A DNA stretch of 64,000 nt from an uncultured Clostridia bacterium (GTDB taxonomy: Bacteria; Bacillota; Clostridia; Peptostreptococcales; Anaerovoracaceae): contig CAKQGQ010000007.1 of assembly GCA_934233735.1 (NCBI GenBank), forward strand, positions 43,962 to 107,961. The letters are read 5' to 3'. Each line of letters opens with the position of its first letter. Within the stretch, counting starts at the first letter, position 1. Under the pieces are notes generated by a model. That model was not told the origin of the DNA and did no database searches. It saw only the letters and a list, made by a program, of their open reading frames with translations. Below, piece by piece: positions 42,814-51,109 of the stretch. The position numbers and the translations under genes were made by a program.

Positions 42814-44283
42814 TTATTTTACGGTTACAACTAACTGGTCAGCAGTGAGAATCTTGTGATAGTTTCCACCTTCTTCACCAGTCTGATATGCGAATACATA
42901 CTGGTCACCAGATTTTACAAAGCTATCTTGAACAATAACTCTTGTAGCCCATTTATTGTAGTTAGGTGTAGGTGTTGCTGTGAACCCCTCAAATTTGCAA
43001 TTATCTACTGTGATGTTATATGTTATACCATCAATGATATGGTCTAAGAAAATTGCAGATTTCGCTGCGCCACCCGTGTTTTTGAACTCTGAATTTTTAA
43101 CAGTCACATTCACAGGAGTGCTACCTTCGCTGTAAATCTTAATACCGTATCCGTCTGTATTGAACTTGCAGTTATCGAAAACAACATCTTTGCAACCGTA
43201 GCCTACCTGAGAAACCGGGCTCGTGAATTCGCATCCTGAGAAGACGAATTTAGACGCGATGGTCTGCTTGAGCTCGCCTACGATAGTACAATCAATAAAT
43301 GTAACTACACCACCACGAGCGCAGATGCCAGAAATGTCGTTAACATCAACAGTTATGCCCTGGAAAGTAAGATTTGCTCCATCTTGATAAGATAACTTTC
43401 CTTCATAACCTGGTTCGCTATTTTTGAAAGCAAGTGTGCTGTTCTTGCCTCCGCTGATTTTAATATCTTTTGCTTTGCCTTGCGGTACTTTAGTCGCTCC
43501 GCTTTCAATTGTTACAGTTGTACCAGCAGGCAAAACAATCTGTGTAGCTTTTGCATCGCCAGTCGTATCTGTAGTTACAGCACTCGCGAGTGCTTCTTTC
43601 ATAGCAGCATTTACATCATCTTGATTTCCTGTTAGAATCTGAACGGTCTTAACTTCGTCATATTCTGCAAACTTGTCATAATCAGGTCCGTAGCTGTCAC
43701 TTTCAGAGTTCAGCTGAGTTGCATAAACTTCAACGCCGAATCCATCAATTTTAAGGTTCTGATAATCATTGCCTGCTTCCGCCTTCATGTGTGCGGAAAC
43801 ATCGATTGTCTTAGTTTCGCCTTTAAGTAACTGCTGATCAGCGAGAATTTCGATGCCATTACCCAATGTCTTAAAATCAACATCATTACCATTTACCTTC
43901 CACTCAAGAACATCGAGTAAAGATTTTCCGTCAGGAGTAGCTTCAACATTTGTTGCCTTCAAAATCACTTTGTACTTTACGGCAAGGTTTCCTGCATTTT
44001 GAACTTTGAATGTTTCCAAATTGTATTCACAGTTTGGTTCCCATAAAATTTGATCTTGTGCTCTTCCGTCCTTCGCTACCCATGTAAGTGAGGTGTCTTT
44101 ACTAAGCTCCCTGTCATTTGCACCCAACAATTTAATCTTCAATTCCCCTGCTTGAATCTTATTCACTGCTGTGCTTGCTGTATCTGTGAACCATGCGAAA
44201 GTCATGCCGACCAGCATTGCCACACACAGCACCATGGAAAGCACGCTCATTAAGAGAGCTTTCTTTGTTTTTGTCTGCGTCAT
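42814..44283 (-). CDS. TasA-like/beta-helix surface fibre protein 5
   Basis: 489 residues. Shared signal, TasA-like domain with 'ILWEPNCEYNLETFKVQNAG' and 'AGNDYQNLKIDGFGVEVYAT'. The C-part is a polymorphic beta-helix of different type: 'LTFQGITVDVNDI', 'VTFIDCTIVGE', 'FVFSGCEFTSP', 'VVFDNCKFNTDG', 'VTVKNSEFKNTG', 'ITVDNCKFEGFT'. The repeated 'F..C.F' and 'N..F' pattern resembles carbohydrate-active or adhesin beta-helices. It ends 'LTADQLVVTVK'. The cysteines recur at helix turns and may stack. Confidence 0.83.
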   Translation of the reverse strand: MTQTKTKKALLMSVLSMVLCVAMLVGMTFAWFTDTASTAVNKIQAGELKIKLLGANDRELSKDTSLTWVAKDGRAQDQILWEPNCEYNLETFKVQNAGNLAVKYKVILKATNVEATPDGKSLLDVLEWKVNGNDVDFKTLGNGIEILADQQLLKGETKTIDVSAHMKAEAGNDYQNLKIDGFGVEVYATQLNSESDSYGPDYDKFAEYDEVKTVQILTGNQDDVNAAMKEALASAVTTDTTGDAKATQIVLPAGTTVTIESGATKVPQGKAKDIKISGGKNSTLAFKNSEPGYEGKLSYQDGANLTFQGITVDVNDISGICARGGVVTFIDCTIVGELKQTIASKFVFSGCEFTSPVSQVGYGCKDVVFDNCKFNTDGYGIKIYSEGSTPVNVTVKNSEFKNTGGAAKSAIFLDHIIDGITYNITVDNCKFEGFTATPTPNYNKWATRVIVQDSFVKSGDQYVFAYQTGEEGGNYHKILTADQLVVTVK

Positions 44284-44580
44284 ATTTATTCCTCCATTTC
44301 GTTTTGTTCGGCATTCGGCGTGTTAAAGATACGCCGTGCGTTAATGCCGTCAAAACGCAGGGAGTACCTATTTAACTGTTATGGAATTTGTTTTCGCAGC
44401 CTGTTTTACTGCGTTAGGAAGGCGTACCCCCCCCCTAAGGATTTTTGTGTTTTTCATTTTTCTTTTCCTTTCTGTCTGTGTTTTCCATTCACTAAGGAAA
44501 TCAAAAGGCACAAAGCATATGCCCTTTGCTTTCCTCTCTGCGCAGAGGCAGAGAGGATTAATTTACGAATTTTATTTATT
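44284..44580 (-). repeat. Fibre-operon spacer, copy 6
   Basis: Stem CCTCTCTG / CAGAGAGG (44533-44556), shortened inverted repeat TATGCCCTTTGCTTTCC (44518-44534) / GGAAATCAAAAGGCA (44496-44510) with a loop of only 7 nt, leader ORF, nested CGGCATT-type stem. The loop insert found in copies 2, 5, 7 and 8 is missing. Confidence 0.78.
44368..44457 (-). CDS. Poly-G leader ORF before fibre protein 5 (29 residues, 9 G, full frame)
   Basis: Here the G tract (44435-44427) joins both conserved parts in one frame: MKNTKILRGG and then LPNAVKQAAKTNSITVK, stopping at the TAG found at the same place in most copies. This is probably the intact form. Confidence 0.5.
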   Translation of the reverse strand: MKNTKILRGGVRLPNAVKQAAKTNSITVK

Positions 44581-45810
44581 CTATTTAGCCACTACTGTAT
44601 ACCAAATATCACCGTTGCTCTGTGTCTCAGATACAACCTTGTAGCCGTCTTCTACGAAGTTTGTTCCCGCACCTTCAGCTGAGTTATTAGATGGGTCAAA
44701 GTTTACAAAAGTACCGCCTTTAACAATAATCTTAGCAGTTCCATCTTTATATGCACTGTCTATGCAGTTCAATAAAAAGTTATATCCGTAAGGATCACCA
44801 AATGGCTCGACTTCAAAGAAACCGCCATTAATAGTAAGCGTTCCTTTCTGCACTTGGACAGCTGTTCCACCACCGTAATAAGAACCGCTATTGATTGTCA
44901 AGGTTGCACCATTTAATACATTGATTGCATATCCACCGTTGCTACCAGTATCAATTCCACCTTCTTTACCTGCGTTAATAGTAGTATCTGCAGCAACCAT
45001 TAATGCTACGAAGTTTTTGTTATTATTTCCCATGTCATCCGGTGAAATAATTTTCCCTTCAAGGTTTAATGTTGTCGGTTTTGTAATAGCAATTCTTGCG
45101 TCTACAGTATCTTCACCGTTGGTTGTTTTAATATCCTTAGTTACTGAAACAATACCGCCTTCAGTAATAGCTGTTTTGAGATCGTCCTCGCTTATTACAG
45201 GATAAGTTGCACTCTCGTCATATTTGTTATCTTTGCTGTCAGATTCATGGTTCAGTTGTGTTGCAAGAACTGTAATTCCAACACCTTCAAGAGTCTTTTC
45301 TTGATATTCATTACCGGCAGCTTCGTCCATATGTCCTTGAATGTAGAGAACCTCACTTATTGCATCTTTGTTTTCCAATGTTCCTTCGAAGTCGTTAATA
45401 TTAACAGCTTCAAATTGTCCTCCAACCTCCTTAACAACGGAGAATTTAATTACATCGAGTAAATCTTTGTCACCTGTAACTCCGTTAAGCGCAAGCTTGT
45501 ACTTAAGTGCAAGGTTTCCGATATTCTTAATCTTGAAACCACTTGTTCTGTAAGTTGCGCCAGGTTCCCAACGAATTGTTTCGCCCTTTGTTACACCGTC
45601 AGCACTTACAAACTGCAACCCCGTATTTTGGATTGAGTTTTCGTTTTCATCAACAATGTCAACCTTTAATGTTCCCGACTGAATTTTGTTTACTGCTGTG
45701 CTTGCTGTGTCGGTAAACCATGCGAAGGTCATTCCTACGAGCATTGCCACACACAGCACCATCGAAAGCACACTCATTAAGAGGGCTTTCTTTGTCTTTG
45801 TTTGAGTCAT
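44581..45810 (-). CDS. TasA-like/beta-helix surface fibre protein 6
   Basis: 409 residues. Shared signal, then a TasA-like domain ('IRWEPGATYRTSGFKIKNIGN', 'AGNEYQEKTLEGVGITVLAT', 'HESDSKDNKYD'). The C-part has 'TLNLEGKIISPDD', 'LTINSGSYYGGG', 'LTINGGFFEVEPF' and 'IIVKGGTFVNFDPS', and ends 'GYKVVSETQSNGDIWYTVVAK'. This ending is nearly the same as that of protein 2 although the proteins are not adjacent, pointing to recombination or duplication within the locus. Confidence 0.82.
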   Translation of the reverse strand: MTQTKTKKALLMSVLSMVLCVAMLVGMTFAWFTDTASTAVNKIQSGTLKVDIVDENENSIQNTGLQFVSADGVTKGETIRWEPGATYRTSGFKIKNIGNLALKYKLALNGVTGDKDLLDVIKFSVVKEVGGQFEAVNINDFEGTLENKDAISEVLYIQGHMDEAAGNEYQEKTLEGVGITVLATQLNHESDSKDNKYDESATYPVISEDDLKTAITEGGIVSVTKDIKTTNGEDTVDARIAITKPTTLNLEGKIISPDDMGNNNKNFVALMVAADTTINAGKEGGIDTGSNGGYAINVLNGATLTINSGSYYGGGTAVQVQKGTLTINGGFFEVEPFGDPYGYNFLLNCIDSAYKDGTAKIIVKGGTFVNFDPSNNSAEGAGTNFVEDGYKVVSETQSNGDIWYTVVAK

Positions 45811-46158
45811 ATCTTTTTCCTCCTATTGTTTCTTCGACATTCGGCGTGTTAAAGATACGCCGTGCGTTAATGCCGTCAAAACGCAAGGAGTACCTATCTA
45901 ACTAATATTTGGTTATAAGTCGCTGCGAGCGTTATCTTTGCCGCAAGCGGTTTGTTAGGAAGGTTGTCCCCCCCCTAAGGATTTTTGTGTTCTTCATTTT
46001 TCTTTTCCTTTCTTCTGCGAGTTTCTATTCACTAAGGAAATCAAAAGGCATAGGGTTCTTAGTTTATTCAGTGCGGTTTTCGTGTCGCCAGCTTCGTATG
46101 CCCTTTGATTTCCTCTCCACGAGGTGGAGAGGAATGATTCTTATTAATTACTTTTAAA
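45811..46158 (-). repeat. Fibre-operon spacer, copy 7
   Basis: Stem CCTCTCCAC-gag-GTGGAGAGG (46112-46132), inverted repeat GGAAATCAAAAGGCATA (46036-46052) / TATGCCCTTTGATTTCC (46097-46113), leader ORF, nested CGGCATT-type stem, ribosome site. The stretch after the G tract differs from the other copies. Confidence 0.8.
45932..45997 (-). CDS. Poly-G leader ORF before fibre protein 6 (21 residues, 8 G)
   Basis: Reads MKNTKILRGGTTFLTNRLRQR. G tract 45975-45968. The segment after the tract is unlike other copies, yet an alternative frame also starts LPN. Confidence 0.42.
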   Translation of the reverse strand: MKNTKILRGGTTFLTNRLRQR

Positions 46159-47787
46159 TTACTTAGCGGTTACTTTCCAAATGGTGCCGTCCTTTACCAT
46201 CTGTAAATCATCTGTTAAGAAGAAGTGCGCTGTATTATCTGTAAATGTTACTGGAGCATCGGCTACGATTCCAAGTTTGAATAATGGATAATTATATTTC
46301 GTTTCCATAGAGTAAATTGGGTTTATGATATTACCTTTTACTAAATTAATTGTAGGCAATTCTGTATTTACTCCACTTGATTCAAATTTAATGCCCTGAA
46401 CCTCTGGCGTAGTTGCTGCATCTAAGCTACCAATCGTAAGAGTAGCTTCGCCTTTCGCATGGATAGCATATTGTGTTCCATACTCATCAGTACGACCATC
46501 ACGAGCATTTGCGATTACTTCGCCACCTGTGATTGTTGTCTTGGAGCCTTCATACACATCTATGCCATATAACCCACCTATAATTTCACCGCCAGAAATG
46601 TTAAGGTTCATTCCGTTACTTGCAACGATTGCACGGCTCTTCACATATCCATCTGGTACTGTAACTGTACCGCCGGCGATATTGACAGTACAAGCCTTCT
46701 TGTCACTATTGCCTATTGCTATAGAATATAAATAATCTTTTGGATTAGCTTCTACCGTTCCGCTAAGAAGTGTAAAACTGGTATTTGCACCCTTCAAGTC
46801 AATTGTAGTAGGCTTTGCACTTCCGTTGTATGCGTTTACAATTTTACCTGAGTTATCAGCGCTGCTGTCCGCTATTGTTAAATCTGCACCGGCTGTAAGC
46901 TTAATTGTGTTATATGCAGTGCCTGTAAGGTTCTTTCCGTTTAAGTCGATGGTTAATTCTTTTTTGATTGAAAGTGCGTTTGTGCTACTAACATCAGCCA
47001 TCAATTTGATCGTATCACCTGCATTAGCGTCATTAATAGCTTGGTTAAGTTCGGCAAGTGTCGATGCAGTTACTACTTTTGCAGGGAATACTGCATCCTC
47101 ATCATAGTCCTTTCCGTTGCTGTCAAACTCCGCAGCTGCCTGTGTTGCGATAACCTTCAGATCGATGTTGACCTCTTTACCTTGATATTCGTTTCCGGCA
47201 TTTTCATCCATGTGGAGAACGAGCGCAAAATATTCAGTTTCATTTACATTTGCAGAATCATGAGCAATTTCATCTAAACATCCGTTTTCTGCGGCAATTA
47301 CAGTACCTGCTTTTAATTGTTCTGCACCACCTTTAATTTCACTCCATGCAGCAACTTTGCCTGCGAATGCTTGATCTTTACCTATCAATTTTCCTTGTGG
47401 CACGATCACATATTGTAATGCATCTGCCAAGCCTTTATCTTCAATGTTAAGCACGATGTTATATTTCAGTGCTAAATTTCCGGCATTGCGAACTGCTAAG
47501 TAAGCTACTTGAGTTTTGCCCGGTTCCCACAATGTTTCTTGGTTATTATTTTGAGCAATGGAGCCCGGCCCAAAAATAAATTGATCACTATCGCCGATAT
47601 TCTGATATACATTTTCTGCATCTCTCATCAGCAATTCTACATCCAGCTTACCTGCCTGAATCTTGTTTACGCTTGTGCTTGCTGTGTCGGTAAACCATGC
47701 GAATGTCATTCCCACGAGCATTGCCACACACAGCACCATTGAAAGCACGCTCATCAAGAGGGCTTTCTTTGTTTTTGTCTGTGTCAT
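46159..47787 (-). CDS. TasA-like/beta-helix surface fibre protein 7
   Basis: 542 residues, the longest paralogue. The start at 47787 (MTQTKTKK) is taken over the open upstream frame because of its ribosome site and paralogy. TasA-like domain: 'TLWEPGKTQVAYLAVRNAGN', 'YFALVLHMDENAGNEYQGKE', 'VIATQAAAEFDSNGKDYD'. C-part: 'LTIDLNGKNLTGTAYN', 'LTIADSSADNSG', 'VNIAGGTVTVPDG', 'LNISGGEIIGG', 'TTITGGEVIAN'. It ends 'LQMVKDGTIWKVTAK'. Confidence 0.83.
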   Translation of the reverse strand: MTQTKTKKALLMSVLSMVLCVAMLVGMTFAWFTDTASTSVNKIQAGKLDVELLMRDAENVYQNIGDSDQFIFGPGSIAQNNNQETLWEPGKTQVAYLAVRNAGNLALKYNIVLNIEDKGLADALQYVIVPQGKLIGKDQAFAGKVAAWSEIKGGAEQLKAGTVIAAENGCLDEIAHDSANVNETEYFALVLHMDENAGNEYQGKEVNIDLKVIATQAAAEFDSNGKDYDEDAVFPAKVVTASTLAELNQAINDANAGDTIKLMADVSSTNALSIKKELTIDLNGKNLTGTAYNTIKLTAGADLTIADSSADNSGKIVNAYNGSAKPTTIDLKGANTSFTLLSGTVEANPKDYLYSIAIGNSDKKACTVNIAGGTVTVPDGYVKSRAIVASNGMNLNISGGEIIGGLYGIDVYEGSKTTITGGEVIANARDGRTDEYGTQYAIHAKGEATLTIGSLDAATTPEVQGIKFESSGVNTELPTINLVKGNIINPIYSMETKYNYPLFKLGIVADAPVTFTDNTAHFFLTDDLQMVKDGTIWKVTAK

Positions 47788-48105
47788 ATTATTTTCCTCC
47801 TTAGTTTTTCCGGCATCGTGCGTATAAAGGCACATCCCAGTGCCAATGCCGTCAAAACACAAGGAGTGTCTAATTAACTGTTATGTAATTTCGTTTTGCA
47901 GTTCGTTTTACTGCGCTAAGAGGGCTGTACCCCCCCCTAAGGATTTTTGTGTTTTTCATTTTTTCGTTTCCTTTCTGTCTGTGTTTTCAATTCACTAAGG
48001 AAATCAAAAGGCATAGGGTTCCTAGTTTGTTCGGCACGGCTTTTCGTCGCCGGCTTCGTATGCCCTTTGATTTCCTCTCCACCAAAGTGGAGAGGAAATG
48101 TATGC
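47788..48105 (-). repeat. Fibre-operon spacer, copy 8
   Basis: Stem CCTCTCCAC-caaa-GTGGAGAGG (48074-48095), inverted repeat GGAAATCAAAAGGCATA (47999-48015) / TATGCCCTTTGATTTCC (48059-48075), leader ORF, shortened version of the nested stem near the start codon. Confidence 0.78.
47870..47959 (-). CDS. Poly-G leader ORF before fibre protein 7 (29 residues, 8 G, full frame)
   Basis: MKNTKILRGG is joined in one frame to PLSAVKRTAKRNYITVN, then TAG. G tract 47937-47930. It differs by one G and by base changes from the other intact copy, but both keep one open frame of the same length. Confidence 0.5.
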   Translation of the reverse strand: MKNTKILRGGYSPLSAVKRTAKRNYITVN

Positions 48106-49695
48106 TTATTTATATTCTACAAGTTTATAGTTGCTGTTGTTTGTAATTGTAAAGCCTGCAGTTGCGCCAGGATATCCGGAACGAACATCCATTACCAGAT
48201 AACTCGGCGTAGTGATGTCAATTTTTGCATCGCCGACTTTGCCTGCGGTTATCTTCCCTGTGTTAGTCAGATTGATTACAACATCATTGCCGATAGTGGT
48301 ATGACCGGCACGCATTAAAACTCCGACACCATCCGTTATATTAAATGTACTTGCGTTAATCCTTACAGTATCTTTATTGGCAACATATACGCCACAAGCG
48401 ATATACCCTGCAGTTTGAATGTTGGCATTGAAGACACCGCCGTCAATATTGATTTCACAACCTTTTGCGGAAGAACCGTTAGTCGCAACAACCGCATTAT
48501 CTTTCGAAGTGAAAGTACCGTCATTCACGGTCAGCTTGCTGCCGCCAAACAGAGCACAGACAGTTTCTTGTGCGGTAAAGCTGCCGTCGTTTACAACAAC
48601 TTCTCCACCCTTAACATTGAAAACATATCTGCCGGATTCAACAGTACCGCCGGCTATGGTAAGTTTTGCTTCGCTGTTAATTGTAGCAAAATTCTCGGTA
48701 GCAGTTACAGTCTTACCATTTAAGTCAATCGTCAATTCCTTATCGATTGTAAGCGCACTTGAGATTACTATATCATCTGTCAATGCAATCGTATCTCCCG
48801 GTAATGCGTCTTCAATAGCCTTTGTAAGTTCTTCTGGTGTCGATGCTGTCTCAAGCGGAGCATTTTCATCATAGCTACTGCCATTACTATCACTTTCATC
48901 CGCAAGCTGCCCCGCGAATGCGCGTACACCGATGCTGATGTTCGGTACTGATTCTTTATCCAACGCACTTGTTTCCGCTGTTGCTGATTCAGGGTAGTAC
49001 ACAACGATTGTTATAATCTTTTCGCTCGGTCTGCTGTCAGCGTTTCCTGCCGCACCGGCTGTATTACTTGTCGCATTCTCCGCGGAGGTTGCTGCAGCTT
49101 CGGGATTCTTCAGCTCCGGGTAGAGTTCTCCTTCGGTTATACAGCCTTGGGAAAGTAGTTTTGCATTGTTTTTAACTGCTTCAATGGCCTTGACTGAAGA
49201 GTCAAAATTCTGTGCTCCGTCGAGGATTGCCGCCTGCAGATAGTTGGACAGTTTAATGGTTCTGTTTGCTGTATTCCTGCCCGCGGTTTCCTCTTCGATG
49301 ACAAGTCCGAGCTTATATTTCAGCGAAAGATCACCGTCATTTTTCACCTTCAGCTGTACATATTTGGCAAGCCCCGGCTCCCATGCCTTGTCGGCTACTC
49401 CATGCGTACCCACATCCTTGAGAATTGCTGTCTTGTTACTAATTCCTTTAACCGGTTGCCATGTTGCAGTGTCTTCAGCTGCACTGCTTCCTGCCGCATA
49501 GGCATACTCAAGCCCCAGCTTCAGATCGCCGGCATTTACCGTGTTCACGCTGGTCGCTGCCGTATCGGTAAACCACGCAAAGGTCGTTCCCAGCAGCATT
49601 GTCAGGCACATCATAGTCGACAGTGCGCTTATCAGCAAAGCCTTCCTTACTTGTATTTTGGATTTCTTCTTTTGTCTGATTTCTTTTCTTGACAT
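48106..49695 (-). CDS. TasA-like/beta-helix surface fibre protein 8 (first and most diverged)
   Basis: 529 residues. The signal differs from the other seven (MSRKEIRQKKKSKIQVRKAL) but ends 'FAWFTDTAATSVNTVNAGDL'. TasA-like domain: 'KAWEPGLAKYVQLKVKNDGD', then an Ala/Asn/Thr-rich loop. C-part: 'LTIDLNGKTVTATEN', 'LTIAGGTVESG', 'VVVNDGSFTAQE', 'LTVNDGTFTSKD', 'INIDGGVFNAN', 'VRINASTFNITDG'. It starts 17 nt after sipW with no spacer or leader, so it is translated with the operon core. It may be the founding major subunit, the place tasA has in Bacillus. Confidence 0.84.
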   Translation of the reverse strand: MSRKEIRQKKKSKIQVRKALLISALSTMMCLTMLLGTTFAWFTDTAATSVNTVNAGDLKLGLEYAYAAGSSAAEDTATWQPVKGISNKTAILKDVGTHGVADKAWEPGLAKYVQLKVKNDGDLSLKYKLGLVIEEETAGRNTANRTIKLSNYLQAAILDGAQNFDSSVKAIEAVKNNAKLLSQGCITEGELYPELKNPEAAATSAENATSNTAGAAGNADSRPSEKIITIVVYYPESATAETSALDKESVPNISIGVRAFAGQLADESDSNGSSYDENAPLETASTPEELTKAIEDALPGDTIALTDDIVISSALTIDKELTIDLNGKTVTATENFATINSEAKLTIAGGTVESGRYVFNVKGGEVVVNDGSFTAQETVCALFGGSKLTVNDGTFTSKDNAVVATNGSSAKGCEINIDGGVFNANIQTAGYIACGVYVANKDTVRINASTFNITDGVGVLMRAGHTTIGNDVVINLTNTGKITAGKVGDAKIDITTPSYLVMDVRSGYPGATAGFTITNNSNYKLVEYK

Positions 49696-49712
49696 AATTT
49701 CATCCCTTTTGT

Positions 49713-50459
49713 TTATGAATCTTTTTCGCCCGCTTCGCCGGCCGCCGCAGTGCCGGTCTGCTGCATTCCGTTCATCTGTTCTTTCAGCTTCAAAAGTTCC
49801 TGCATCATCTTCTGCGATTCCATACGCTCTTCCTCGAGCTTCTTCCGCTCGGCTTCCATTTCCGCCTTTTGCTGCTCCTGCGCCGCCGTGATTTCTGCCA
49901 TCTGCTCCTGCTTATATTGTCTGAACAAGCGCACGCTGTTCATTCCCTGTATGATAATCAAAATCAGGAACGGCAGGAAGATGCACACGATATAGCCCGG
50001 CGTCGTCTTGATAAATGCGAAGAGTCTTCCTGCTGCCGGCAGGCTCTTTACATATTTGCCTAAGACGAATTCATATGTAACCAGACTTTCGTCATCGGAG
50101 TCCGTCGTTGTACCGTAGGTTATGAATGCCGGATTTCCATTGGCATCTGTCGTCACGCGGCGAATCTTATGTGTTACGACTTCGCCGAAGTTTTCCGTGT
50201 TGTTGGAAGTGAACGAAATGATGTCGCCTTCCTGCAAGGTTGAAGGATCTACTTCCTTTACAACGATGAGGTCGCCTGCGCTGAAGTCCGTAGCACTCAT
50301 GGAGTCGGAACGGACGATGAAGCCCTTATATCCGAAAAGCGAACGTTCGGTCTGATTGCAGGTCAGCACGGTCACAAGCGTAAAAATCATCATGCAGACC
50401 GCCATCACTACGACAAGTCCTACCAATATTTTCTTTATGGTTTCCCATGTTTTATTCAT
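49713..50459 (-). CDS. sipW: SipW-type (ER-type) signal peptidase I with C-terminal coiled coil
   Basis: 248 residues. Two membrane segments (about 11-33 and 155-173) flank the catalytic domain. 'VRSDSMSATDFSAGDLIVVK' holds the nucleophile Ser53. 'GEVVTHKIRRV' supplies His97 in place of the lysine of ordinary bacterial enzymes, the Ser-His dyad of SipW/ER types. After the second helix comes a charged Gln/Glu/Lys-rich coiled coil (about 182-233) ending in a short Gly/Ala tail. Bacillus SipW lacks a long coiled coil of this kind. It very probably processes the ten SipW-type signals of this locus. Confidence 0.9.
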   Translation of the reverse strand: MNKTWETIKKILVGLVVVMAVCMMIFTLVTVLTCNQTERSLFGYKGFIVRSDSMSATDFSAGDLIVVKEVDPSTLQEGDIISFTSNNTENFGEVVTHKIRRVTTDANGNPAFITYGTTTDSDDESLVTYEFVLGKYVKSLPAAGRLFAFIKTTPGYIVCIFLPFLILIIIQGMNSVRLFRQYKQEQMAEITAAQEQQKAEMEAERKKLEEERMESQKMMQELLKLKEQMNGMQQTGTAAAGEAGEKDS

Positions 50460-50506
50460 AATTTGCTAATCTCCTTATTTTTTTTGCTGTTGCTATTTCC
50501 TCGGAA

Positions 50507-51109
50507 TTAAAATTCTCTGTTCGGATTGTTCTTCGTCTGTACCGCTTCCGCTGTCAGCGTGAATGACAGCCATTGACCCTGCGCAGCGTTTCCTGCATCC
50601 TCAGGGAAATGGAAGATGACGGTGTATTCTTTCGTAGCGCCGACCGCAATTGCATCCGTTGCCACGACCGCACTATCCTTTTGGAGGGCAGAAACCTTTC
50701 CGCTGTAGAGAACCTTATCCTTATCCGTACCCGTATTCCCATCCTTTATCGTCACATCGAGCACTTTCGCAAGTTCTCCCTCAACCGCTGTGAAATAGAG
50801 TTTGCAGTATGCATCGCCTGTACCGACATTCTTTACATATGCCGGTCTTACTACTGTCATTCCTGGTTCGAAAAGGAAATCCGATTCTCTGATTATCCGT
50901 GTATCACGTTCTTCTATCGGCTGATTTTTATCGTAGTACTGACCCCAGATTTCGATGTCCACTTTACCGGTCTGGAAGAGGTTGTCTCTCACCCACAGGG
51001 ACGATACCAACGCAAAGGTCGTGATGCACAGACATACCGCTAACAGTATGATAATCGCAACGTTTATTCTGAGTCTTCGTGTAATATTGTCTTTAGCACT
51101 CGTTGTCAT
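50507..51109 (-). CDS. Small TasA-like membrane/secreted protein
   Basis: 200 residues: a helix at about 17-40, then a beta domain with 'SLWVRDNLFQTGKVDIEIWGQ', 'EPGMTVVRPAYVKNVGTGDAY' and 'IFHFPEDAGNAAQGQWLSFTLT'. The 'EPG.....V.N.G...' block matches the TasA-like domains downstream. The helix end lacks the FAWFTD motif, so it may stay membrane-bound. The ATG at 51109 is 9 nt after GGAGG; the ATG at 51118 abuts it. Its place directly before sipW is that of tapA in the Bacillus tapA-sipW-tasA operon; it may have a similar anchoring or starter role. Confidence 0.7.
   Translation of the reverse strand: MTTSAKDNITRRLRINVAIIILLAVCLCITTFALVSSLWVRDNLFQTGKVDIEIWGQYYDKNQPIEERDTRIIRESDFLFEPGMTVVRPAYVKNVGTGDAYCKLYFTAVEGELAKVLDVTIKDGNTGTDKDKVLYSGKVSALQKDSAVVATDAIAVGATKEYTVIFHFPEDAGNAAQGQWLSFTLTAEAVQTKNNPNREF

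Noticed and set aside
37517..47900. c-di-GMP or other known riboswitch before the fibre genes
   Set aside because: The nested CGGCATT/GGCGT stem does not show the conserved cores I know for c-di-GMP-I or -II, SAM or cobalamin classes; a covariance search could overturn this.
36000..48100. CRISPR array in the regularly repeated spacers
   Set aside because: Repeats are spaced by full genes (1.2-1.6 kb), form paired stems, and there are no cas genes.
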